Positions 8,491-18,808 of a DNA stretch of 64,000 nucleotides are shown in pieces (the stretch's first letter is position 1; each line of letters begins with the position of its first letter). Made by a program: the position numbers and the translations under genes. The notes under the pieces were generated by a model. That model saw only the letters and a list, made by a program, of their open reading frames with translations, searched no databases and was not told the DNA's origin. The stretch is from an uncultured Clostridia bacterium. GTDB taxonomy: Bacteria; Bacillota; Clostridia; Oscillospirales; Oscillospiraceae. The stretch lies in NCBI GenBank assembly GCA_945877515.1, contig CAMCSE010000002.1:1-64000 (forward strand), written 5' to 3'.

Positions 8491-8895
8491 CTATCTTGCC
8501 AGTCCTGCCCGCATACGATGCGCGTAGTTTTCCACGCTGTACCGCCGCATATAGGCGTTCTCGCTGGGCGCGGCGCTGTCCAGGTCAATGCCTTCCAGCC
8601 GGTAATCATCTGGCCGCAGCACTTCCTCCACTGGGATCACGCGAACACGCGCCCTGCTTTTCCACTCGCCGCCGAACACGCCGCCCACGCTGTGAAAGCC
8701 CCGATCACCGCACACCCACAGCAGCCGCTTGCCTGCCGGTATATTGCCCAAAGGCTGTTTGAGAACGACTACGGAACGCGGCTCTGCGCCAGCCACCCGA
8801 TAGTAACCGGCCTGCTCCGCCTTCTCGTATGTGCGTATCAGCTTCTCGAATTTCCACTGCGGTTCAATATAAAGAAGACTCTCCTGGTATCCCAT
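8491..8895 (-). CDS. Hypothetical ICE protein
   Basis: 134 aa ORF collinear with neighbours. Confidence 0.65.
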   Translation of the reverse strand: MGYQESLLYIEPQWKFEKLIRTYEKAEQAGYYRVAGAEPRSVVVLKQPLGNIPAGKRLLWVCGDRGFHSVGGVFGGEWKSRARVRVIPVEEVLRPDDYRLEGIDLDSAAPSENAYMRRYSVENYAHRMRAGLAR

Positions 8896-8901
8896 ATTGA
8901 C

Positions 8902-11900
8902 CTACCTTTCTAACTCTGTCGTTTTTCTTGTCGGAGACTGCTGGCTATTATCCGGTGCTTCCGTTTCGGCTACGACCTCCGGCTCACGCTTGTCCATATT
9001 CAGCAGGGCGTTCAGCTCCTCCAGCCGTGCCAGCTTTGTTTGCAGCTCCTCCTCACGCGGAAATGGCTTCAACACCTCCACCCTCGCCGTTTCCAGCTGG
9101 TTATGCAGATCACTCAGCTTTTCCCGGCAAGCTTGCTCCTTGAGAGGCAGCGATTCCAGCAGATTATCCATGCGCTGAATATTGCCGAACACATCGGTGC
9201 CCAGCGTCACCGCATGGCGCAGCTGCCCGATCATGGTCAGCCGGTATTCCTGTGAAAAGCTGTCAAAGGACAGCTCCAGCGTCAGGCCGCGGTAAGAGCC
9301 GATCTGCATCGCCTCCGGCGTCAGCATATTCTGGCATAGCACCAGCAGCTCCGCGCCAGCCGCCTTTTTCTCGGTGTAGACCTTACCCGCCAGCGTCATG
9401 GGCGAAAACCCGTCCTCATTAGGCGCGGTGTGCGCCTTGACTGCGGCAATATCCGCGCCGTACCCGGCGAGACGTTCCTGCGTCTCCGCGATGGATTTGG
9501 GGAACGTTTTGCTGATGGCGTCCTCCATGCTGTATCGCTGGCTAAGGTGGCTGCTTTTCAGCAGCTTCAGCTTCGTCACTTCAATGTCCAAATCCATTTT
9601 CTCTTTAATAAGAGGGTTTCCGCTGGCCAGTGCCTTAATCTCCGCATAGGAAAGTGCCTGATCGTCCACGTCCTCAGCAGAGCGCACCGGCGACTTGCTG
9701 GTCATGATCTGTGCGATGAATTTCTGCTTCCGCTCCACCAGCTGGTAAAGGTAGGCATCGAATGTACCCTCGGTGACGTAACTGTAAATGTCCACCTCGG
9801 CATTTTCGTTGCCCTGCCGGATGATGCGCCCCTCCCGCTGTTGGAGATCTGCGGGACGCCATGGACAATCCAAATGGTGCAATGCCACCAGCTTCTGCTG
9901 GCAGTTGGTTCCGGCGCCCATGCGCTGTGTGCTGCCCAGCAGCACCCGCACCTGACCGGCGCGCACCTTGGCGAACAGGTCTTTTTTCTGCGCCTCCGTC
10001 TTAGCGTCATGGATATAGGCGATCTCGTTTTCCGGCACGCCCATTTCCACCAGCTTACTGCGGATGTCGTCATAGACACTGAAAATGCCTTCACTCTTTG
10101 GCGTGGACAGGTCACAGAAGATCATCTGCGTGGAGTGCTTTTCCGCCGTGCGCCGCCAGATGTCAAACACCGTCTCCGCGCACTTGACCGCTTTGCTCTC
10201 CGGGTCGGCGGGCAGCATGGGATTGATGAGCCGCTGGTCTAATGCCAGCTTCCGGCCATCGTTGGTGATCAGCAGCATATTGTCCACGCTGCTGTCCACC
10301 TGCTTGTTGCGTACCTGCTCGGCCCGCTCCGCCAGCGACGCTACCATTTGCTTCTGATACTCGGACGGTTTCAGGGCAATATTGTGGTAGTGTGCCTCCG
10401 GCACAGGCAGGTTCAGCATATCCGCCGTTTGGATGTCCGCCACATTTTTGAATACGGAGATCAGCTCCGGCAGGTTGTTGAACTTGGAAAAGCAGGTCTT
10501 GGCGCGGTAGCCCGTCCCCTCCGGGGCAAGCTCGATAGCCGTGACCGTTTCACCGTAGTTGGCAGCCCATGCGTCAAAATGCTGGAAGCCCTGCTCCTGC
10601 AATACTCCCATTTGCAAGTACCTCTGGATGGTGTATAGCTCCACCATGCTGTTGGAGATAGGCGTACCGGTGGCGAACACCACACCCCGCCCGCCGGTGA
10701 TCTCGTCTAAGTACCGGCACTTCATGAAAAGGTCGCTGGACTTCTGTGCTTCCGTCTGTGCAATGCCGCTGACATTCCGCATTTTGGTATAGAGAAACAG
10801 ATTTTTATAGTAGTGGCTCTCGTCGATGAACAGCCGATCAACGCCCAGTTCTTCGAACGTGACCACATCGTCCTTCCGGCTCTGGTCGTTCAGCTTGTCC
10901 AGCTTATTCTGCAAGCCCTTGCGGGTCTTTTCCATCTGCTTGATGGTGAAGTTCTCCGCATGGGCATTCTTAGCTTCCTGAATGCCCAGGATGATCTCAT
11001 CCATCTGCTGCTCCAAAATAGCCCGCTGCCGCTGGATGCTGACAGGTATCTTCTCGAACTGACTGTGTCCGATGATGACGGCATCGTAGTCGCCGGTAGC
11101 GATGCGTCCGCAGAACTTCTTGCGATTTTTTGTTTCAAAATCCTTTTTCGTGGCCACCAGCACATTGGCGGCAGGATAGAGCTGCAAGAACTCGCTGGCC
11201 CATTGCTCGGTCAGATGGTTCGGTACCACAAAGAGGGATTTCTGACACAGCCCCAGCCGCTTGGATTCCATCGCCGCCGCCACCATCTCAAATGTCTTCC
11301 CTGCCCCCACTACGTGTGCAAGCAGCGTATTGCCGCCATAGAGAATGTGGGCGATGGCGTTCACCTGATGCTTTCGCAGGGTGATCTCCGGATTCATGCC
11401 GCTAAAATTGATGTGGCTGCCATCATATTCACGGGGCCGGTTGCTGTTGAACAGAATGTTGTATGCCTTGCAGATCTTCTCCCGCCGCTCCGGGTCTTTC
11501 CATATCCACTCAGAAAACGCCTCCTTCAGCAGCTCCTGTTTGCTCTGTGCAATGGCTGTTTCCTTTTTGTTGAGCACCGCCACACGCCGTCCGTCCGGGT
11601 CATACTGATAGTCGAAAATGCGGACGTCTTTCAGGTTCAGACTGCTCTCGATGATGTCGTAGGCACTGGCTCGCGACGTACCGTAGGTGCTGTACGCCTT
11701 GACATTATAGCTATCCTTGCTCTTGCCCTCGATGCGCCACTCGCCGGTGATTCGGGAGTAATGCACCTTAATGTCCCACCGTGCACGGCGGGATGTGTCC
11801 AGCGTCTCAAAGATAAACTGCCGGATATACGCCGGATCCAGCCATGTGGCACCCAGCTTCACAGAAATCTCACTGGCGGTCAAGTCCACGGGCTGCACCT

Positions 11901-14900
11901 TCTCCAATGCCTCCACATTGGGAAGGTACTGCGGCTCTGTTTCCGCTTTTGCCCGCACCTCTGCCAGCTTCCGCCGCACGTTGCCGGACAGATACTCATC
12001 GGCGGGCAGGTATTTCTCGCCGCCCCTTTCCTCGTAATCAGGGTTCAGAAAGACGACGCCCTGCAAGTCCGCGAACAGGGTGTCCTCATCCTTGCCGGTG
12101 AGCTGCCCCATATACGCCATATCTACGCGGGCTTTCTCCCCGATGGACAGTGCCAACGCCTCCACCGCCGTATCTACTCTTTCGGCAGGCCGGTGGCTGC
12201 GAACGGTACGCTTGGTGAATAGGTCGGCTTTCCGCTTCAGGCCGCCCTCCTCGTCCAGCACCTCCAGCGAACACAGCAGGAAGTAGGAGCTATCCTGGTC
12301 AAAGGCGATGGCGTTGCCCCGTGAGTTGATAAGCCCGTAGTCGTGGGTAAAGCGGTCATAGAGGTCGTTCAGCTTTGCTTGCTGCTGGCGTATCATGTCA
12401 TCCGGATAGTCCTCTGTCTGATACTCCAGCAGCGTCCGCACACAATCCCGCAGGCCGATCATACCGCGGATGCGGCTCTCGGCAGTCTTGGACACCTCCA
12501 CCGGGTTCATGCGGCTGTCCTCACGGTAATAGAGCTTGTCATTCACCAGCGTATAGGAAAAATTGCGGACGGTGGGATCTGCCGCGATGGATTGATCTTC
12601 TCCCTCCAGCTCCTCCTCGCGTTCATAGGCGGTGATTTCACCGTGGATATTCTGCACCGCGTTGGCCAGCAGGCTGTCCAGCGTCTGGTCGGGGAACGGC
12701 GTGCAGGTGGGTTCCGGGCCATACGGCCCCGACACCATCTTCATCTCGCCCAGCACCATATCCGGGTGGTCGAGGAAATAGCGGTTCATGGTGATACCGT
12801 CGTCATTCGTCCCCAACTGCACCCAGTCTGGCTCAATGTCCACCATGCGGTCACGTTTTTGCAGGAACAGAATATCCGATACCACCTCCGTACCCGCTGC
12901 CGCCTTGAAGGTATCGTTGGGCAAACGAATCGCGCCCAACAGCTCCGCCCGCTGGGCGATATACTTCCGCACGTTGCCGGTGCGTTTGTCCATGGTGTAG
13001 CTGGAGGTGACGAACGCCACCACGCCGCCCGGCCTCACCTTATCCAGTGTCTTGGCGAAGAAATACTCGTGGATGGACAGGTTCAGCCGGTCATAGCGCC
13101 GATCCTGCACCTTGAACTGGCCAAAGGGAACGTTGCCCACCGCCGCGTCAAAAAAGTTGTCGGGGAAATCCATCTTTTCATAGCCCCGCACGGAAATACT
13201 GCTGCGTGGGTACAACTGACGGGCGATGCGTCCTGAAACGTCATCCAGCTCCACGCCGTAGACCTTGCTCTCCGCCATGCTTTCCGGCAGCATACCGAGG
13301 AAATGACCGACGCCGCAGGCTGGCTCTAACACGTTGCCCTGCCGGAAGCCCATCTGCCCCAGCGTGGCGTAGATGCTGCGGATCACCACAGGCGGCGTAT
13401 AGAAGGCGGTCAGCGTGGATTCCCGCGCCGCGGCGTACTCTGTTTCGGACAGCAGCCCCTTTAGTTCCTCATACCGGCTGTGCTTGGGATCGAAGCAGTC
13501 CGCCAAACCGCCCCAGCCCACATACGAGGACAAGACCTCCTGCTCCTCCGCCGTGGCGAGGCGATTCTCCGCCTCCACCTGCTTCAAAAGCCGTATCGCT
13601 GCCACGTTGTTGGCATACCGCTGGCTGGGCGGTGCTGCGCCCAGGGCATCGTCGGTGATACGGTAGTTGACGCCGCCCGCGAACAGCGGGGCGGCGGCCT
13701 CCAGCCTCTCTTTTTTTCTCGGCAGGTGAGGGACAGGCGGCATCGCCGCCTGTCCCTGCGGTGCTTCCTCCTCTCTCTGCTGTACCTGCGGCAGCGGGGA
13801 TATTTCTTGCTCCTGTGCCGGTTCCTCCGTGACCCCCACTTCCCCGGTGGGGGTTATGGGTGTCGCTTCCCGCTCCGCTTGCCGCAATCCACTGTCGTGC
13901 CGATGGTTAAACAGGCTGAACGTGCCGTCAACGTATTCCGAAAGCTGTTCCCTCGCCTGCTGGCAGGAATCATAGTGCCGGTCTCCCTCGTCCATGCCAT
14001 CCAAATAGGCTGTCAGGGCTTCCAGCATTTCCGCCGCTTTCACCTTATCTGCCAACTGCTCCTCAATGACGGGAACGGCGTCATAGTAATCCGCGCCCTT
14101 GGGGTATGGTCTCGGCACATCGTCCGGTGCATCCGAAAAGCCGAAATACACTGTCCGCGCCAACTGCCGCCGTTCATATTGCGGAATTGCGGCAATGGCA
14201 TCCTCGCCGGGGAAACGCTTCTGCGCGATGAGCCTTTCATACTCCTTGACCACATTTGGAATGCTCAGCTTGACTTCATCATACTGTTTCCCGGCATATT
14301 CCCGCTGATAGGTCAGTCCCTTATAGGTTTTCGTATAGTCATATCCATCGCGCCCGCCGCCGCTGTACTCACCAAAACGGCTTTTGATAAATTTCTGCTG
14401 TTCCTCTTTTGCGTGGGGATAGCAGAAGAAGGAATACACCGCCAGTTGGCTGTCCACGGAATCCGCAAGGAAGAACTGGTCGATCTCATCCTGCGTGATG
14501 AACATTTTGCACCGGCGCAGGAAATCCGGCTGCGCGATAAAGCTGCGCTCCGGCAGATCAATTCCGTCCAGCACCACACCGATCCGGTGTGTATTATACT
14601 CAGACAGTCGAAAGCGCATGATGCTGCGATCCTGTTCATAGGCACTCAAAAAAGCATGGTATTCCTCAGCCAAAGCCGCAAGGCCGCCCTCACTCTTGGC
14701 AAAGGCCACCATATCCTCGTCCAGCTCCGGATAGCCCTTGCGCTGGTCGTGGATGGCCAGCGTCTGAGGGAACAGGCCCTGTGCGCGGCCCTCTTGGGCC
14801 AAATCGCGGGCGGTCATCAGCAGAGCGTCACCCATCTCAAGCAGCACCTTGTCCTGCGCCTGCTCCAGCTCTAACGCCGAAAGATATGTTCCGGCTTCCA

Positions 14901-17154
14901 GCAGCTCCAGTATCCGCGCCGACGCCTGCTCCCACGTCACCGTGGTGCGGCTGTGGCCGGTGCGGATGCTGTCGCCCTGCGCCAGATGGATACCGTCCTC
15001 CATGAACCACACGGCATATTTCTTGCCCTCATATTCAATGCCGCGTCCGTTCTCCGTGCCGAATTCACGGCGCAGGAAAGCAATACATTCCGCTTCCGGA
15101 CGCTGGCGCATATAGAACACCGCGATCCGCTCCGCGCTGCCGCGGCTGTTGCCCGCCGTATACAGGGTCTGGTCGATAACCGCCTGCGGCACCGGGCGGG
15201 TAGGGAACAGCTCACCCGTTCGCTGCGTCTCCGGCACTTCATAGACCGCCGTGCCGCCGTTCATACCAAAGAGGGACATTTGCTCCGCCATCACCGGCGC
15301 GTTCTGCAAGCCCAGCTTGATCTTATACGCGCCGCGCTCAATGAGGTTTTCGGTCATTTCCGTGACCACGCCCCATGAAAAAACGGACTCCGCTGTGCGG
15401 GAGAGATAGCTGCCCTCCCACATCAAGAGTCCGTCTTTTTCGGCGTGGTAGCCCACACGGACTTTGTCCGCGCCGGCCAGCACCTCCACCCATATATCGT
15501 TGTAGCTGTTTTTCAGAAATTCCGTGCGTGTCGCAATATCCCTATTGGCCTGAAAAAACGCAAAAATCTCCTGCCGCGTGTGCTTGCGCCCGCCGTCGTC
15601 CAGCAGGATTGCTTCTATGAGGTGTGCATCTAAAAACGCCGGAAGCTCTGCATCTCTATCATGTTCCACCGTATAGATCGCGGCCTGTGTCTGCGCCTTT
15701 TCGTCCGGATAGTCCCCGTAAACACGAAGGCACACGTTCGTATCGGCGTCATAAACAGCGGCACCATCATAGGCAAAGCCATCTGCTTCCATTGTCCCGG
15801 CCACATAGCCCTGCGCCGCAGCCTCTGCTTCTTCCAACGTAGGATAGTCCAGCTTATCATCAAAGCCGTTTTCAAAGTGATGATAGGCGGCAACATGATA
15901 TAAGTTAGCCCTGTCATCAGCAAGGGCGGGAAGTGATGCACTTCCCGCCCTTGCCGTTTCTTTGCTTATTAGTTGTAAATCAGGTCGTTCAGCACCGTTT
16001 CCTCCGCGCTGTGCTTCAGGTTGTTCATCAGCCCCGTCCAGCGCTGGGGATCGGCGGCTTTCAGTTCCTCCGTCACGCCCTCGGCCTTCGCCATCTGCGC
16101 CACGGCCTGCGTCACCATTCTCTGTGCCGTCTCCTGGATCTCCGCCAGATGCGCCGCCAGCTGACCGCTGGTCTTGAGGTTGGTATACAGCACTCGGCGG
16201 TGCTGCATCAGGTACTGCCTCCGCAGCTCCGCGTACTTGCCCAGATGCGTCTCCGGCTCCTGCGGCATCAGCAGGTTCGGCAGGCGAAAGCCCTCCTGCA
16301 CTCTGTAGGTCACTTCCATGTTCCGCGCTCCTCTCTTTTTCGGCGTTGTTTTGCTCTTTGGCAGCATCATAGCCGATTTGTGCATCCTTTGCAAAAAACT
16401 GTTCACGCTGTGCCTGCATCACTGTCCGGCTGATCTCCCGCAGGCCCATCTCCGCAATATCGCTGGTGGCAATGCCCAAGGCGTTGATGGTGCCGGGGGT
16501 ATCAAAGGAATAAATACCCTCAAAATCCTCCGGCACCAGGTAGGCCATGGTGGGCAGTGAAAGGCGGGTCATCAGCATATAGGCGATGCTGCTTTGCAGC
16601 GCCCGCCTGTATGTGACCTCTACATTCAGCGCGTCCAATTCCTCCAGCATACTGCCGCCGCGACAATCCAGCAGATCCCGCAGATAGTCCTGTATATTAT
16701 CCGCCACGGCGTTGCGGCTGGCAGACAGTATGGCATCCGGCAAATTATCCTTTTCGGTCAGTGTACCAAAGGTGGCCTCCAGCGTCTCGATGACCGGCTC
16801 CGTGTAGGCCGGTTCCATCGACCAGATGGGAACGGGCCGCGAGATGCGTGTGGCATGGGTGTCCGTGATGTCAAAGTAGTGCTTCAGCCACCCTTTTCCA
16901 CGGGCTTCGTCAATGACCGCAATGCCGGTAGCACCGGCATTGACCCACCGCCCAAACTGCCGGTTCCATTTTTCCAACTCCAGCACCGCCGTGGCGTCAG
17001 GCCGCTGGGCATAGATCAGGACTTGCTCGTCGAACGGGCATTTATAGTTATAGCAGGCCGAGCGCAGAAAGCCCGTCCAGCTCTCATAATCGCCGGTCAG
17101 TCTTATCAGCGTTCGGCTATATAACTCCGTGATAAATTGAAATTTACTTGCCAA
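8902..17154 (-). CDS. Giant ICE protein with N6-adenine methylase and SNF2-type helicase domains
   Basis: 2750 aa; methylase VLEPACGVGHFLGMLPE...AVGNVPFGQFKV, helicase HVVGAGKTFEMVAAA, IDESHYYKNL, QQREGRIIRQGNENAEVDIYSYV; appears to use TTG start at 17154 with aggagg RBS. Confidence 0.93.
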   Translation of the reverse strand: MASKFQFITELYSRTLIRLTGDYESWTGFLRSACYNYKCPFDEQVLIYAQRPDATAVLELEKWNRQFGRWVNAGATGIAVIDEARGKGWLKHYFDITDTHATRISRPVPIWSMEPAYTEPVIETLEATFGTLTEKDNLPDAILSASRNAVADNIQDYLRDLLDCRGGSMLEELDALNVEVTYRRALQSSIAYMLMTRLSLPTMAYLVPEDFEGIYSFDTPGTINALGIATSDIAEMGLREISRTVMQAQREQFFAKDAQIGYDAAKEQNNAEKERSAEHGSDLQSAGGLSPAEPADAAGAGDASGQVRGAAEAVPDAAPPSAVYQPQDQRSAGGASGGDPGDGTENGDAGRGADGEGRGRDGGTESRRSPALDGADEQPEAQRGGNGAERPDLQLISKETARAGSASLPALADDRANLYHVAAYHHFENGFDDKLDYPTLEEAEAAAQGYVAGTMEADGFAYDGAAVYDADTNVCLRVYGDYPDEKAQTQAAIYTVEHDRDAELPAFLDAHLIEAILLDDGGRKHTRQEIFAFFQANRDIATRTEFLKNSYNDIWVEVLAGADKVRVGYHAEKDGLLMWEGSYLSRTAESVFSWGVVTEMTENLIERGAYKIKLGLQNAPVMAEQMSLFGMNGGTAVYEVPETQRTGELFPTRPVPQAVIDQTLYTAGNSRGSAERIAVFYMRQRPEAECIAFLRREFGTENGRGIEYEGKKYAVWFMEDGIHLAQGDSIRTGHSRTTVTWEQASARILELLEAGTYLSALELEQAQDKVLLEMGDALLMTARDLAQEGRAQGLFPQTLAIHDQRKGYPELDEDMVAFAKSEGGLAALAEEYHAFLSAYEQDRSIMRFRLSEYNTHRIGVVLDGIDLPERSFIAQPDFLRRCKMFITQDEIDQFFLADSVDSQLAVYSFFCYPHAKEEQQKFIKSRFGEYSGGGRDGYDYTKTYKGLTYQREYAGKQYDEVKLSIPNVVKEYERLIAQKRFPGEDAIAAIPQYERRQLARTVYFGFSDAPDDVPRPYPKGADYYDAVPVIEEQLADKVKAAEMLEALTAYLDGMDEGDRHYDSCQQAREQLSEYVDGTFSLFNHRHDSGLRQAEREATPITPTGEVGVTEEPAQEQEISPLPQVQQREEEAPQGQAAMPPVPHLPRKKERLEAAAPLFAGGVNYRITDDALGAAPPSQRYANNVAAIRLLKQVEAENRLATAEEQEVLSSYVGWGGLADCFDPKHSRYEELKGLLSETEYAAARESTLTAFYTPPVVIRSIYATLGQMGFRQGNVLEPACGVGHFLGMLPESMAESKVYGVELDDVSGRIARQLYPRSSISVRGYEKMDFPDNFFDAAVGNVPFGQFKVQDRRYDRLNLSIHEYFFAKTLDKVRPGGVVAFVTSSYTMDKRTGNVRKYIAQRAELLGAIRLPNDTFKAAAGTEVVSDILFLQKRDRMVDIEPDWVQLGTNDDGITMNRYFLDHPDMVLGEMKMVSGPYGPEPTCTPFPDQTLDSLLANAVQNIHGEITAYEREEELEGEDQSIAADPTVRNFSYTLVNDKLYYREDSRMNPVEVSKTAESRIRGMIGLRDCVRTLLEYQTEDYPDDMIRQQQAKLNDLYDRFTHDYGLINSRGNAIAFDQDSSYFLLCSLEVLDEEGGLKRKADLFTKRTVRSHRPAERVDTAVEALALSIGEKARVDMAYMGQLTGKDEDTLFADLQGVVFLNPDYEERGGEKYLPADEYLSGNVRRKLAEVRAKAETEPQYLPNVEALEKVQPVDLTASEISVKLGATWLDPAYIRQFIFETLDTSRRARWDIKVHYSRITGEWRIEGKSKDSYNVKAYSTYGTSRASAYDIIESSLNLKDVRIFDYQYDPDGRRVAVLNKKETAIAQSKQELLKEAFSEWIWKDPERREKICKAYNILFNSNRPREYDGSHINFSGMNPEITLRKHQVNAIAHILYGGNTLLAHVVGAGKTFEMVAAAMESKRLGLCQKSLFVVPNHLTEQWASEFLQLYPAANVLVATKKDFETKNRKKFCGRIATGDYDAVIIGHSQFEKIPVSIQRQRAILEQQMDEIILGIQEAKNAHAENFTIKQMEKTRKGLQNKLDKLNDQSRKDDVVTFEELGVDRLFIDESHYYKNLFLYTKMRNVSGIAQTEAQKSSDLFMKCRYLDEITGGRGVVFATGTPISNSMVELYTIQRYLQMGVLQEQGFQHFDAWAANYGETVTAIELAPEGTGYRAKTCFSKFNNLPELISVFKNVADIQTADMLNLPVPEAHYHNIALKPSEYQKQMVASLAERAEQVRNKQVDSSVDNMLLITNDGRKLALDQRLINPMLPADPESKAVKCAETVFDIWRRTAEKHSTQMIFCDLSTPKSEGIFSVYDDIRSKLVEMGVPENEIAYIHDAKTEAQKKDLFAKVRAGQVRVLLGSTQRMGAGTNCQQKLVALHHLDCPWRPADLQQREGRIIRQGNENAEVDIYSYVTEGTFDAYLYQLVERKQKFIAQIMTSKSPVRSAEDVDDQALSYAEIKALASGNPLIKEKMDLDIEVTKLKLLKSSHLSQRYSMEDAISKTFPKSIAETQERLAGYGADIAAVKAHTAPNEDGFSPMTLAGKVYTEKKAAGAELLVLCQNMLTPEAMQIGSYRGLTLELSFDSFSQEYRLTMIGQLRHAVTLGTDVFGNIQRMDNLLESLPLKEQACREKLSDLHNQLETARVEVLKPFPREEELQTKLARLEELNALLNMDKREPEVVAETEAPDNSQQSPTRKTTELER
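15969..16319 (-). CDS. TnpV-family protein encoded out of frame inside the giant helicase ORF
   Basis: MEVTYRVQEGFRLPNLLMPQEPETHLGKYAELRRQYLMQHRRVLYTNLKTSGQLAAHLAEIQETAQRMVTQAVAQMAKAEGVTEELKAADPQRWTGLMNNLKHSAEETVLNDLIYN; RBS GAGAGGAG 8 nt before ATG; tandem TAA TAA stop. Confidence 0.75.
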   Translation of the reverse strand: MEVTYRVQEGFRLPNLLMPQEPETHLGKYAELRRQYLMQHRRVLYTNLKTSGQLAAHLAEIQETAQRMVTQAVAQMAKAEGVTEELKAADPQRWTGLMNNLKHSAEETVLNDLIYN

Positions 17155-17199
17155 AGCATTGCCTCCTTCCTCAAAAATGTTGGGAGCATTGGTTTTCGA

Positions 17200-17841
17200 C
17201 TACCGTGCTTCGCCCCGTTCTTTCAGCTTTTGCAGTCCCTTCAAAAAGCTCGGCACCTCCTGAAAGCCCACAGCATCCACATAGTAAGCCTTTCTCTCAC
17301 CGCCGCGCTTGACCACGAACACATCGCTCTCCGATAAGGAGCGCATTTGCTGGCAGAAAGGCCGTGTGTCCGCACTGTGCTTTCGGTATAGCTTATCCAG
17401 CGTCATGTTGGGGGCCAGCACTCCGGCAAAGGCTTTGCGGTAATGGGCAGCGCGCAGCTTGCCTTTGGCACGCTCATAGCGCATAAAGGCGTAGTCCACC
17501 TTGGCCACGTTGTCGATCTGATATATCTCATAGCAGCCCGCGTCCGCTGGCTGCTGTGTTGGATCAAGCGGCTCATACACCGTGCCTGCCCGCTGCGCTA
17601 CCTCCGCAAACTCACAAATATGATAGACATTGCTGCCGACCAATGTGTGGTAGTCGTCGATATAGGTGCAGGGCCTTATCACGCTGCTGCCATCCATCTG
17701 CTTCATGACGATGCTGGCGCCATCCGGAATATAAAACAGCGTATTGTACTCCGGATCAATAAAGCGAATCCGGCGCTTGCTCTTATCCGGCTCTGGGAAG
17801 GCGATAACGCCCATGATATTTACCGGCTCACGGTCTGTCAT
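17200..17841 (-). CDS. YodL-like ICE accessory protein
   Basis: 213 aa; AKVDYAFMRYERAKGKLRAAHYRKAFAGVL. Confidence 0.6.
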   Translation of the reverse strand: MTDREPVNIMGVIAFPEPDKSKRRIRFIDPEYNTLFYIPDGASIVMKQMDGSSVIRPCTYIDDYHTLVGSNVYHICEFAEVAQRAGTVYEPLDPTQQPADAGCYEIYQIDNVAKVDYAFMRYERAKGKLRAAHYRKAFAGVLAPNMTLDKLYRKHSADTRPFCQQMRSLSESDVFVVKRGGERKAYYVDAVGFQEVPSFLKGLQKLKERGEAR

Positions 17842-18623
17842 CTTTCTTCACCTCGTTCCTTTTTCTGTGCAGTACGGTGTTGCTCGTACTCTGCTGCTTT
17901 TTCTTTGGCCCAATCAGGCAGCTTTTCACGGTCAGCGACACCAATAATATCTGTTCTGTCCCACCGGCATTTTTTGCCGGAAAACAGTTCTTCAAAATAA
18001 ACTGCACGTCCACGGGAGCCGGGAGAACAGCCAAAACCACCCAGCGCATACCCAAGTTGGCAGTCCGCGGTGCGGTATTCCGGCGCAAGGCTGGTGGGGC
18101 GGATGATCACCAGCTTTCCCTCCAAGGATTCATCCGAGCATGGCAGGCAATATTCCCGCCCTAAAACAGTTACAGGTATTGCACGCTCCGCCTGAAATGT
18201 CCTCACCTTCTCTGTCTGTTCCTGCAAGCGCTGCAAGAACACGTCCATGATCTCAACATAGCTTTCGCTGCCGATGGCCTCTGAAAAGCGCTCATTGCCT
18301 AAAACGTCATAATCCTGATAGCAGGTCATATAGGTGGTGTCTATCGGATTATATCCGATCAGCATGGTCATACCGCCCATACGAATGGACTGTATGACCT
18401 CATAATCACCGGCTCTGCGGAGTTTTGAAGCCTCCTGCGCTCCGTAACCGAGCTGCTCGGCTTTGTCGCGCAATATAAGGCCCTTGAGATACGCACCTTG
18501 TTCAGGCTGCTGCTCAAACCATTCCCGTGCCTCACCGTCGCCAAGAGAAAATTGAAGGGTAAAGCGTTTGATCCTGCTGCGGTATTCATCATTTTTTGCT
18601 TTCCGCTTCTGATAGTTCGTCAC
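17838..18623 (-). CDS. Hypothetical ICE accessory protein
   Basis: 261 aa, ATGA overlap with next gene, conserved KKERGEER tail. Confidence 0.7.
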   Translation of the reverse strand: MTNYQKRKAKNDEYRSRIKRFTLQFSLGDGEAREWFEQQPEQGAYLKGLILRDKAEQLGYGAQEASKLRRAGDYEVIQSIRMGGMTMLIGYNPIDTTYMTCYQDYDVLGNERFSEAIGSESYVEIMDVFLQRLQEQTEKVRTFQAERAIPVTVLGREYCLPCSDESLEGKLVIIRPTSLAPEYRTADCQLGYALGGFGCSPGSRGRAVYFEELFSGKKCRWDRTDIIGVADREKLPDWAKEKAAEYEQHRTAQKKERGEER

Positions 18624-18808
18624 CGTTCTTCACCACGTTCCTTTTTCCTGCGCTTCCGTTCCTTTTGCAGCTCCGCCAAGGAACGCGCCGGTTCCCCGGC
18701 AAAGGACACGAGAATGTTGGAGGGCGGCGTCCCTCTCAGCATACTTTCAACCGACTCATCCTCATGCACTATCTGTTTCTTTTCCATTCGTTCTCCTTTT
18801 CCGCGCAC
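18620..18808 (-). CDS. Small hypothetical ICE protein
   Basis: 62 aa, overlaps neighbours, KKERGEER tail. Confidence 0.5.
   Translation of the reverse strand: MRGKGERMEKKQIVHEDESVESMLRGTPPSNILVSFAGEPARSLAELQKERKRRKKERGEER

Noticed and set aside
10813-12222. 469-aa plus-strand ORF (and 13480-14874 464-aa)
   Set aside because: Antisense to the giant helicase/methylase gene; no domain recognised.
15190-15206. TAGGGAAC match inside the helicase gene
   Set aside because: Single half-site within coding sequence without the 34-bp partner; probably chance.
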